A stretch of DNA of 64,000 bases from Pseudaquabacterium terrae (GTDB lineage Bacteria > Pseudomonadota > Gammaproteobacteria > Burkholderiales > Burkholderiaceae_C), in NCBI RefSeq assembly GCF_013266755.1, contig NZ_JABRWJ010000001.1, forward strand, positions 496,001-560,000, written 5' to 3'. Each line of letters begins with the position of its first letter. Position 1 is the stretch's first letter. Below are positions 40,200 through 47,951 of the stretch, piece after piece. The translations under genes and the position numbers were made by a program. The notes beneath the pieces are model-generated. The model had not been told where the DNA came from and did no database searches. It saw only the letters and a list, made by a program, of their open reading frames with translations.

Positions 40200-42059
40200 T
40201 CAAGCCGTCTCGTGCTCCCGCCGCTCGCCGCGCACGTCGAACTCGACCTTCCAGCGCTCGTCGCCCCTGCGCGGCAGCGCTTCGAGCTCGAGCGTGCCGG
40301 CTTCGGTGACCCGCGCGTGCAGCCGCACCGGCACCATGTCGCCCGGGCTGCGCCCCTCGGGCGGCAGCGTGGCCGAGATCGCGTCGAGCTCCTGCAGCTC
40401 GTCGGGCGTCCAGATGTCGAGCAGCGTGCCGACGACGTCATTGCGCCGCACCGACGAGGCAAAGAAGCGGAAGCGCACCGGCTCGCCGACCACCAGCCCG
40501 AGCTCGAGCGCCGGCACGGGTGCATCCGTGCCTTCTTCCATGCCGAAGGGCGCGATGCACAGCGCCTGCACCGGCGGCTCCAGGCCCGGCACCGCGGGCA
40601 TCGCCGACTCGACCGCGATGTAGTACGCACAGGCCGTGCCGCCGCGGATGCGCACGCCGCGCCCGCGCCGCACCTGGCCGTAGTACGCGGCGCCGCGCGC
40701 GACCGCGAGATCGAGGTCGGCGCCCGCCAGCAGCCGCGCCGGCGCGCCGCCTTCCGTCCCCAGCCAGGCATTCAGCGTCGCCAGCGTGCGTTCGGCCAGC
40801 AGCGGCGACTTGAAGACGCCGCCGTTGAACAGCAGCGCGGTCGGGTGGATGAAGCTGGCGCCGGCGACGGCGCGGCCGGCGAAGCCTTCGAGCTCGTCGA
40901 CCGCACCGTGCTGACGCCCGAGGAACGCGGCCAGGTGCCGCGTCACCGCGGCGTCCTGCGCATAGGGCAGGCCCAGCTGCGCCAGGCCCGCACGCACGCG
41001 GGCCTGCGGCCGCGCATCGGCCGCGACCGGCGGGAAGAAGCCTTCGAGGATCACCGCGGCCACCTCGTCGCGCGTCAGCTCGGTGCGGATCGCGCCGCCG
41101 ATCAGCTTCGAGCCGCGGCTGGGCACGACGATCGGTTCGGCCGCGGTGTCGCTGCTCTGCAGCAGCAGCTTTTCCTTCGCGCCGCGGCAGGCGTGCGTCA
41201 GCGCGCGCAGCTGCCAGGCGTCCAGCGCCGTGCCCGCAGCAGCGAGCTTGCGCGCGACGACGTGGGCCAGCGCCAGGTCCATGTTGTCGCCGCCGAGCAG
41301 GATGTGCTCGCCGACGGCGACGCGGTGCAGCTCCAGGCTGCCCTCGCGCTCGAGCACCGCGATCAGCGAGAAGTCGCTGGTGCCGCCGCCGACATCGACT
41401 ACCAGGAGGATGTCGCCCGGCCGCACCTGCTTGCGCCACGCGTCGCCCGCGGACTGGATCCAGCTGTACAGCGCCGATTGCGGTTCTTCGAGCAGCGTCA
41501 ATGCCGGATAACCGGCATTCTGAGCGGCCTCCAGCGTCAGCTCGCGGGCGGCCGGATCGAACGAGGCCGGGATCGTGACGGTCACGTCCTGGTCGACGAA
41601 CGCGGCGTCCGGGTGCGCCGCGTCCCAGGCGTCGCGCAGGTGCTGCAGGTAGTGCGTCGACGCCTCCAGCGGCGAGATGCGCGCCACCTCGGGCGGTGCA
41701 TCGGGCGGCAGGATCGCGGCGCGCCGATCGACGCCGGGGTGGCACAGCCAGCTCTTCGCGCTGGACACCAAGCGGATCGGCGTCGTCGCGCCGCGCCGCC
41801 GGGCCAGCTCGCCGACCACGTGCTGCTGCTGGTCGGTCCACGGCAGCGTCAGCTCGCCGGGCGCGAGCTCGTCGGCATGCGGCAGGTACAGGAACGAGGG
41901 CAGCAGCGGCAGGTTCTCGATCGTGCCCGGCGCGCTCAGCTGCGGGATCTGCAGCACGCCGTGCGCGCGGATCTCGCTGTCGTCCGCTCCGAGCTCGACG
42001 AAGGCCAGCGCGGTGTGGGTGGTGCCGAGGTCGATGCCGATCGCATAACGCGCGCTCAC
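40200..42059 (-). CDS. Hsp70-family protein, short paralogue
   Basis: The product is 619 residues from a GTG that overlaps the DUF2760 stop (GTGA). The ATPase motifs are complete: IGIDLGTTHTALAF, TLLEEPQSALYSW, LLVVDVGGGTSDFSLI, ILLGGDNMDLALAH, LLFNGGVFKSPLLAER. The C-terminal 150 residues form a beta-rich domain (FRFFASSVRRNDVVGTLLDIW) unlike the DnaK substrate domain plus lid. It pairs with the larger Hsp70 downstream; the two share the N-terminal half and probably arose by duplication. No DnaJ or GrpE gene is near, so a housekeeping role is unlikely. Confidence 0.93.
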   Translation of the reverse strand: MSARYAIGIDLGTTHTALAFVELGADDSEIRAHGVLQIPQLSAPGTIENLPLLPSFLYLPHADELAPGELTLPWTDQQQHVVGELARRRGATTPIRLVSSAKSWLCHPGVDRRAAILPPDAPPEVARISPLEASTHYLQHLRDAWDAAHPDAAFVDQDVTVTIPASFDPAARELTLEAAQNAGYPALTLLEEPQSALYSWIQSAGDAWRKQVRPGDILLVVDVGGGTSDFSLIAVLEREGSLELHRVAVGEHILLGGDNMDLALAHVVARKLAAAGTALDAWQLRALTHACRGAKEKLLLQSSDTAAEPIVVPSRGSKLIGGAIRTELTRDEVAAVILEGFFPPVAADARPQARVRAGLAQLGLPYAQDAAVTRHLAAFLGRQHGAVDELEGFAGRAVAGASFIHPTALLFNGGVFKSPLLAERTLATLNAWLGTEGGAPARLLAGADLDLAVARGAAYYGQVRRGRGVRIRGGTACAYYIAVESAMPAVPGLEPPVQALCIAPFGMEEGTDAPVPALELGLVVGEPVRFRFFASSVRRNDVVGTLLDIWTPDELQELDAISATLPPEGRSPGDMVPVRLHARVTEAGTLELEALPRRGDERWKVEFDVRGERREHETA

Positions 42060-42640
42060 AGCTCGACCTCCGCCGGCGCCAGCACGCGCGCATCGTGCCC
42101 GTCGGCCAGCTTCGGCAGCCGCACCTCGGCCGCGCGCCAGCCGCGGTGGGTCAGGCTGCCCTTGAACGGCGCCGCGCCGACCACCTGGCCGGTGAGCCGC
42201 ACGGCGGCGGCGTCGAAGCCGGCCGGCAGCGTGATGCGGCTGCCTTCGGCCTCGTCGCGCACCGGCACGATCTCGAAGTGCTCGCGCAGCACCTTGGCGC
42301 AGCCTTCGTGCACCAGCCGCGCCGCGGCGCCGATCTGGGCGTCGTCGTAGCCGGTGAGGCTTTCACGGGTGAAGTCGATCAGCCGCGCTTCGCGCTGCAG
42401 CAGCGCCAGCAGTTGCAGCGCGGCCTCGGGGCCGAGCGTCTTCAACGTCGGCGCGGGTGGGGGCGTCGGTGTGGGGGCGGTGGGCGGCGAGGTGGGTGCA
42501 GCCGTCGCGGCACCGCTGCGCAGCGCGGCAAAGCGCGCGGCGAAGGCGGCGTCGCCGAGCACGGCGCTGAAGGCGCTGAACGCGAGGCCCAGGCGGGCCA
42601 GCCAGGACGGCTGGGGAGGGGAGGATGCCGGGTCGGCCAT
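42056..42640 (-). CDS. DUF2760-domain protein
   Basis: The product is 194 residues. A short helical N-terminus (WLARLGLAFSAFSAVLGDAAFAARF) and a Pro-rich linker are followed by the DUF2760 core (LGPEAALQLLALLQREARLIDFTRESLTGYDDAQIGAAARLVHEGCAKVLREHF and FKGSLTHRGWRA). Proteins of this kind occur directly upstream of the two Hsp70 genes in several proteobacteria, as here, where the stop overlaps the Hsp70 GTG. The function is unknown. The strict order and overlap suggest it is a dedicated client or co-chaperone. Confidence 0.85.
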   Translation of the reverse strand: MADPASSPPQPSWLARLGLAFSAFSAVLGDAAFAARFAALRSGAATAAPTSPPTAPTPTPPPAPTLKTLGPEAALQLLALLQREARLIDFTRESLTGYDDAQIGAAARLVHEGCAKVLREHFEIVPVRDEAEGSRITLPAGFDAAAVRLTGQVVGAAPFKGSLTHRGWRAAEVRLPKLADGHDARVLAPAEVEL

Positions 42641-42722
42641 TCGAATGCTCCTGGCCCGCGGGTCGGATCGGTGCCGGCAGGCCGTCAGGGTTGAAAGCGC
42701 TGAACGCGGGGCAGCGGCGCGT

Positions 42723-42753
42723 GGGGGCCGGCTGCTCGGGGGACGCGGCCCCC
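42723..42753 (-). terminator. Hairpin after the BTAD regulator, possible terminator
   Basis: GGGGGCCG at 42723-42730 pairs with CGGCCCCC at 42746-42753 across a 15-base loop. The hairpin sits 2 bp after the regulator stop and 83 bp before the DUF2760 start on the same strand. There is no T run, so it may act as a pause or processing site rather than a true rho-independent terminator. Confidence 0.35.
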
Positions 42754-42755
42754 GC

Positions 42756-45700
42756 TTACCGCGCAGTGTGTGTTGCGGTGCAGCATTCTAGGGTGGTCGG
42801 TCGCAGCGCCGCCAGCAGGCCGGCGTAGCCGTCCGCCCCTTCGGCGACGATGCGCTGCAGCAGCTCGGCCAGGCCGATCGCCGGCCATGGCGGCTCGGGA
42901 CCGGGCGCCGCGGCGCGCCGCGCCAGTTCGCCACGCAGCTGGTCGCGGTCCGCCGCGGCGGTCGACGGATCGTCCCGGGCGAAGACCAGCACGCTGCGCG
43001 CCGCGCCGTCGTCGCCCTGGCCCTCGAGCACCTCGGCGAAGCTCGTCAGCGCGATCGTGTTCAGCGTCGGCACGCCGAGCTCGATCGCCAGCCGCACGCC
43101 ATCAGTGAGCAGCCTGCGCGCCGCCGCCGTTTCGCCGCGGCGCGCCGCCACGCGGGCCATCAGCAGTTGCAGCCAGCAGTGGATCGCGCGGTTGCCGGTG
43201 GTGGTCACGACCTCGATGCCGCGGGTCGCGTGGCCTTGCGCGGCAGCGTCGTCGCGGGCCCGCAGCGCCACCTCGGTCAGGTTGGCGAGGAGGAAGCCCA
43301 GCGTGCCGGGCAGGCCGTCGCGCTCGCAGATGGCCAGCCCTTCGCGCAGGTGCGCCGCGGCAGCGGCGCCGTCCTGCAGCACGAGGTACAGCGCGCCGAG
43401 GTTGTTCAGGCACAGCGCGACCCCCGCGCTGTCGCCGATGCGCCGGTGCTGCGCCAGCGATTCGTGCGACAGCCGCAGCGCCTCGTCGTAGTGGCCGAGG
43501 CGCTTCTCGACCAGCGCCAGGTTGTCCAGCGTGGCGGCGGTGTTGTGTGCGCGCGCGTGCGGCGGGGCCAGCGCCAGCGCCTGCTTGTAGAAGCGCCGAG
43601 CGTCGGCCAGCCGGCCCAGGCGCAGGCTGCACGAGGCCAGCACGTTGTACGCCTGGATGCGCACCGGCCGTTCGCGCGCTGGGCGAACCAGCGCCAGTGC
43701 ACGCGTGGCCATCGCCTGCGCCTCGGCATAACGGTCGAGCCGGTAGGCCAGGTGCGAGGCCTTGCTCAGCAGCAGCGCCTGCAGCCGGCTGTCGGCCTGC
43801 GCCAGCGGTGAGTCGACGGCCGCTTGCACCAGGCCCAAGCCTTCTTCGCAGCGGCCGCGGTAGTCGCAGTGGTTGAGCAGGATCGGCACGCTCGTGGTCA
43901 GCGCGTCGGCCTGGCGCTGCTCGATCGCGAACAGCCAGGCCTCGCGGCAGTTCTCGAACTCGAGGTCGACGGCCTGCAGCGCACTGCGCTCACCATCCTC
44001 GACAGCAGGCGCCAGCCGCGCCAGCCAGCGGTGGAACCACGCGGCATGCGCGGCGCGCGTGCGCTCGGCGTCGGCAGTGCCGGCCAGGCGCGCGGCGGCC
44101 AGTTGTTGCACCAGCGGGTGCAACTGCAGGCGCTCGCCGTCGCGGCGCAGCAGCGACTTGTCGGCCAGCGCGCCGAGCACCGGCAGCGAGGCGCCGGCCA
44201 CCGCGCGGGCCGCCTCGGCCGCGAAGCCGCCACGGAACACCGACAGGCGCGCCAGCGCATCGCGCTCGACCGGCGCCAGGCGGCGCCACGACTGCTCGAA
44301 CACCTGCTCGATGCTGGCGTGGCGCGCCGGATGCGCGGCATCCACCGCGCGCAGCAGCTCCAGCCCCTCGCGCAGCTCGGCGGCGATGGCGGCGCAGGAC
44401 AGCACGCGGGCCCAGGCGGCGGCGAGCTCCAGCGCCAGCGGCAGGCCTTCGACGCGGCGGCAGATCTCGACGATGGCGGGCGCTTCGGCGCTGGCGTCGA
44501 GCGCCGGCGCCACGCGCCGCGCCGCGCCGACGAACAGCCGCACCGCGTCGAAGGCGTCGGCGCGGTCGCTGTCCTCCGGATCCGGAAAGGGCAGGCCTTC
44601 GAGCGGCAGCGTCCATTCGCTGGCCACCATCAGCCGCGTGCGCGAGGTGACCAGGATCTTCAGCCGCGGGCAGGCCTGCAGCAGGCGGTCGAGTGCCGGC
44701 GCGTGCTCGACCAGCTGCTCGAAGTTGTCGAGCACCAGCAGCAGATCGCGTTCGCGCAGTGCGGCGATCACCGGCTCCAGCGGATCGCGGCCATGGCTGC
44801 GGGCGAGGCCGAGCGCCTGCGCGATGCGGCCGGCGAGCTGCGCGGCCGATTCGACATCTTCCAGCGCAACAAAGACAGCGCCGTGCTCATGACGCGTTAG
44901 CTGCTCGTCCAGCACCCGCCGCGCGAGCCGCGTCTTGCCGACGCCGCCGGGGCCGATCAGGCACAGCAGGCGGCATTCGCCGCGCTCCAGCAGCGCGGCG
45001 ATGCGACGCAGCTCGACCGAGCGGCCGATGAAGCCGTCGTCCGCCGCCGGCGCGGCGGCTGCGGCCACGCGGCCGGGCACGGGCAGCGTCTCGTGCACCG
45101 CGGCCAGCTCGGCGCCGGGCGCGAGGCCGAGCTCGTCGGCCAGCCGGTCGACGAAGCGGCGGTACGCCTGGCGCGCCGCGGCGGCCTGACCGGCGCGCGC
45201 CAGCCACGCCATCTGCGCGCGCAGCGCCGCTTCGTCCAGCGGGTCGGCCTCGAGCAGCCGCGTCGACAGCGCGATCGCCGGCGCGGCGTCGCCCTCGGCG
45301 GCCAGGCTCGCCAGCGCGGCGCCGCGCCAGGCCATGCGCAGCCGCTCGCGTTCGAAGCCGAGCCAGCGCATCCAGCCCTCGCTGCCGCCGGCGTCGAAAC
45401 TGGCCAGCAGCTCGCCGCGGTAGAGCGCGAGCGCTTCCGGCAGCCGTTGCTCGCGCAGCGCGGCCTCGAAGGCCAGCACGTCGGTCTCGGCGACCAGGCG
45501 CAGCGCGCTGCCCTGCGCCTCCAGCGCGCTCCCCCAGGGCAGCGCATGCAGCCGGAACACCACCTTGCGCAGGTTGGTGTGGGCCAGCTTGCCGTCCTGC
45601 TCCGGCCACAACAGCGCGGCCAGCTCGGCGCGCGGCACCCACGTGCGGCGCAGCGCCAGCAGCGCCACGAGCTGGCTGCTGCGCTCGAACGGCAACGCGT

Positions 45701-45764
45701 GCGAGACCCCGGCTTGCTGCAGCAGCGGCGAGCCGAGCAGGACGAGTTGGACGGGGGTGCCCAT
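42756..45764 (-). CDS. BTAD/NB-ARC/TPR transcriptional activator (AfsR-SARP-like)
   Basis: The product is 1002 residues from MGTPVQLVLLGSPLL. Domains in order: an OmpR-like winged helix (residues 1-95, with RTWVPRAELAALLWP and TNLRKVVFRLHALP); a BTAD all-alpha domain (95-245); an NB-ARC-type STAND ATPase with GPGGVGKT at about 271-278, LLLVLDNFEQL (Walker B) and ILVTSRTRL (sensor); and C-terminal TPR arrays (AYNVLASCSLRLGRLADARRFYKQAL, CLNNLGALYLVLQDGAAAAAHL). Such STAND proteins are activated by ligand-driven oligomerisation. It is divergent from the methyltransferase gene across 105 bp and may control the methyltransferase/haloperoxidase genes. Confidence 0.92.
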   Translation of the reverse strand: MGTPVQLVLLGSPLLQQAGVSHALPFERSSQLVALLALRRTWVPRAELAALLWPEQDGKLAHTNLRKVVFRLHALPWGSALEAQGSALRLVAETDVLAFEAALREQRLPEALALYRGELLASFDAGGSEGWMRWLGFERERLRMAWRGAALASLAAEGDAAPAIALSTRLLEADPLDEAALRAQMAWLARAGQAAAARQAYRRFVDRLADELGLAPGAELAAVHETLPVPGRVAAAAAPAADDGFIGRSVELRRIAALLERGECRLLCLIGPGGVGKTRLARRVLDEQLTRHEHGAVFVALEDVESAAQLAGRIAQALGLARSHGRDPLEPVIAALRERDLLLVLDNFEQLVEHAPALDRLLQACPRLKILVTSRTRLMVASEWTLPLEGLPFPDPEDSDRADAFDAVRLFVGAARRVAPALDASAEAPAIVEICRRVEGLPLALELAAAWARVLSCAAIAAELREGLELLRAVDAAHPARHASIEQVFEQSWRRLAPVERDALARLSVFRGGFAAEAARAVAGASLPVLGALADKSLLRRDGERLQLHPLVQQLAAARLAGTADAERTRAAHAAWFHRWLARLAPAVEDGERSALQAVDLEFENCREAWLFAIEQRQADALTTSVPILLNHCDYRGRCEEGLGLVQAAVDSPLAQADSRLQALLLSKASHLAYRLDRYAEAQAMATRALALVRPARERPVRIQAYNVLASCSLRLGRLADARRFYKQALALAPPHARAHNTAATLDNLALVEKRLGHYDEALRLSHESLAQHRRIGDSAGVALCLNNLGALYLVLQDGAAAAAHLREGLAICERDGLPGTLGFLLANLTEVALRARDDAAAQGHATRGIEVVTTTGNRAIHCWLQLLMARVAARRGETAAARRLLTDGVRLAIELGVPTLNTIALTSFAEVLEGQGDDGAARSVLVFARDDPSTAAADRDQLRGELARRAAAPGPEPPWPAIGLAELLQRIVAEGADGYAGLLAALRPTTLECCTATHTAR

Positions 45765-45869
45765 CGGCGCGCAAGTATCGCGCCGCAGCGCCCGGCCGGC
45801 CCGCGGAACGCTCGCGGAACGCCGGCCTTCGCACAGTCGCGGCTCTTCCACCTCTGACGAGCCTTCACC
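45765..45869. promoter_or_regulatory. Divergent regulator/methyltransferase control region
   Basis: This 105-bp gap holds both start regions. No strong inverted repeat is visible beyond a GCGGAACGCTCGCGGAACGCC stretch, in which GCGGAACGC occurs twice (about 45800-45820), a direct repeat with 11-bp spacing. SARP-type winged helices bind direct repeats of this spacing, so it is a candidate operator. Confidence 0.4.
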
Positions 45870-46724
45870 ATGAGCCACCTGTCGATTCCGTCCCCCACCA
45901 GCACGCCCGCGCCCGACCTCGCCGCGATCAAGCAGCGCCAGCAGGCCACCTGGGCCAGCGGGGACTTCGCCGTCATCGGCACCACCTTGCAGATCGTCGG
46001 CGAGATGCTCGCCGAGGCGGTCGACCTGCGCGCCGGCGAGAGCGTGCTCGACGTCGCGGCCGGCAATGGCAACGCGACGCTGGCGGCGGCGCGCCGTTTT
46101 GCCCGCGTGACCTCGACCGACTACGTGCCGGCCTTGCTCGACAAGGGCCGCGAGCGCGCACGCGCCGAAGCACTGCCGGTGGTGTTCCAGCCCGCCGATG
46201 CCGAGGCGCTGCCGTTCCCCGACCACGGCTTCGACGTCGTGCTGTCGACCTTCGGCGTGATGTTCGCGCCCGACCAGGCCCGTGCCGCGCGCGAGATGCT
46301 GCGCGTGCTGCGGCCGGGGGGGCGCATCGGGCTGGCCAACTGGACGCCCGAGGGCTTCATCGGCCGGCTGTTCAAGGTCATCGGCAAGCACGTGCCGCCG
46401 CCAGCGGGGCTGAAGTCGCCGGCGTTGTGGGGCGCCGAGCCGCACCTGGCCGAGCTGTTCGGCCTGCCGCCGGGCGCGCTGCGCTGCACGCGGCGCCTCT
46501 TCAACTTCCGCTACCGCTCGGCGGCGCACTGGGTCCAGGTGTTCCGCGACTTCTACGGTCCGACGCACAAGGCCTTTGCGGCGCTCGATCCGAGCGGCCA
46601 GCAGGCGCTGGAAGAGGACATCACCCGGCTGCTCGGCGAGCTGAACGTGGGCGGGCCGCATTCGCTGGTCGTGCCGGCCGAGTACCTCGAAGTGGTGATC
46701 ACGTCGCCGACGGGGCTGCGCTGA
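45870..46724 (+). CDS. Class I SAM-dependent methyltransferase (UbiE/COQ5-like)
   Basis: The product is 284 residues. Motif I is VLDVAAGNGNATLAAAR, motif II SFGVMFA-like within VVLSTFGVMFAPDQ, and the post motif is LRVLRPGGRIGLANW. The last 120 residues (LFNFRYRSAAHWVQVFRDFYGPT, ALEEDITRLLGEL) match class I methyltransferases of small molecules. The substrate is unknown. It is divergent from the BTAD regulator and upstream of a haloperoxidase-type gene by 41 bp, so all three may act in secondary metabolism. Confidence 0.9.
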   Translation: MSHLSIPSPTSTPAPDLAAIKQRQQATWASGDFAVIGTTLQIVGEMLAEAVDLRAGESVLDVAAGNGNATLAAARRFARVTSTDYVPALLDKGRERARAEALPVVFQPADAEALPFPDHGFDVVLSTFGVMFAPDQARAAREMLRVLRPGGRIGLANWTPEGFIGRLFKVIGKHVPPPAGLKSPALWGAEPHLAELFGLPPGALRCTRRLFNFRYRSAAHWVQVFRDFYGPTHKAFAALDPSGQQALEEDITRLLGELNVGGPHSLVVPAEYLEVVITSPTGLR

Positions 46725-46765
46725 TCCGCCCGCACCGCTCACGCTGCCTCACAGGAACGACAACC

Positions 46766-47950
46766 ATGCACACCTCCCTTCTTCGACTGACTCGACTGAC
46801 GATCGCCGCACTCGCGGCCGGCGCGGCGCTCGGCGCGCGCGCCGACGCCGTGACCGACTGGAACCTGAAGACCGCCGACCTGGTCACCGAGGCCCGCATC
46901 GGCACGCCGCCGGCGGTGCGGCTGACGGCCATCGTGCAGACCGCGGCGTACCGCGCGGCGCGCGCCGCGCAAGCTGCTTCGGCCGAAGCCGCGATCGCCG
47001 CGGCCCATCGCGCGGTGCTGACGCGGCTGCTGCCGGCGCAGCAGGCGGCGATCGATGCCGCCTACCACGCCGCGCTGGCGCCGCTGGCCGACGGGCCGGC
47101 CAAGACCACGGGCATCGAGCTCGGCCAGCGCGCGGCCGCCGAAGTGCTGGCGCAGCGGCTGGACGATGGTGCGACGACGCCCGAGGCCTATCGCCCGCAC
47201 ACGAGCGCCGGCGTCTACGTGCCGACCGCCGCGGTGGCCGTGCCGCAGTGGTCGCAGCGCAAGCCGTGGGCGATGGCCAGCGGCGCGCAGTTCCGGCCCG
47301 GCCCGCCGCCGGCCCTGACCAGCGAAGGCTGGCTGCGCGACTTCAACGAGGTCAAGTCGCTCGGCGCGAAGACCGCGCCGCGCAGCGCCGAACAGACGGA
47401 GGTCGCGCGCTTCTGGGAGTACTCGCTGCCGTCGATCTACCACGGCGTGCTGCGCTCGGTGGCGCTGAGCAGCGGGCGCGACCTGGTGCGCAACGCCCGC
47501 CTCTTCGCGCTGGCAGCGCAGGCGATGGACGACGCGATGATCAGCGTCTTCGACGCGAAGTACCACTACAACCATTGGCGGCCGGTGACGGCGATCCGCA
47601 ACGCCGATCTCGACGGCCATGACGGCACGCAGCGCGATGCGTCCTGGGCCCCCCTGGTGGACGCGCCGATGCACCCCGAGTACCCGAGCGGCCACTCGAT
47701 CCTGGCCGGCGCGGTCGGCGCGGTGTTGAAGGCCGATCTCGGCACGCAGGCGATGCCGCGGCTGTCGACGAGCAGCCCGTCGGCCAAGGGCGCCACGCGG
47801 CACTGGAGCTCGGTCGATGCCTTCGTGCGCGAGGTGTCCGATGCGCGGGTCCTGGCCGGCATCCACTTCCGCTCGGCCGTCGACGCCGGCGCGGTGATGG
47901 GTGCGCGCATCGGCGAGCGGGTGGTGCAGCAGGAACAGGCGGAGCACTGA
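46766..47950 (+). CDS. Vanadium-dependent haloperoxidase/PAP2-family enzyme, secreted
   Basis: The product is 394 residues with a signal peptide ending about GARADAV. All vanadate or phosphate ligands are in place: Lys265 and Arg272 in KYHYNHWRP, Ser308-Gly309-His310 in YPSGHS, and Arg361 and His367 in ARVLAGIHF. The usual Asp four residues after the His is Ala371 here, with Asp373 nearby. These enzymes oxidise halides with peroxide or remove phosphate. Its stop is one base from the start of the RTX repeat gene (TGACATG), so the two are probably co-translated and may act together outside the cell. Confidence 0.9.
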   Translation: MHTSLLRLTRLTIAALAAGAALGARADAVTDWNLKTADLVTEARIGTPPAVRLTAIVQTAAYRAARAAQAASAEAAIAAAHRAVLTRLLPAQQAAIDAAYHAALAPLADGPAKTTGIELGQRAAAEVLAQRLDDGATTPEAYRPHTSAGVYVPTAAVAVPQWSQRKPWAMASGAQFRPGPPPALTSEGWLRDFNEVKSLGAKTAPRSAEQTEVARFWEYSLPSIYHGVLRSVALSSGRDLVRNARLFALAAQAMDDAMISVFDAKYHYNHWRPVTAIRNADLDGHDGTQRDASWAPLVDAPMHPEYPSGHSILAGAVGAVLKADLGTQAMPRLSTSSPSAKGATRHWSSVDAFVREVSDARVLAGIHFRSAVDAGAVMGARIGERVVQQEQAEH

Positions 47951-47951
47951 C

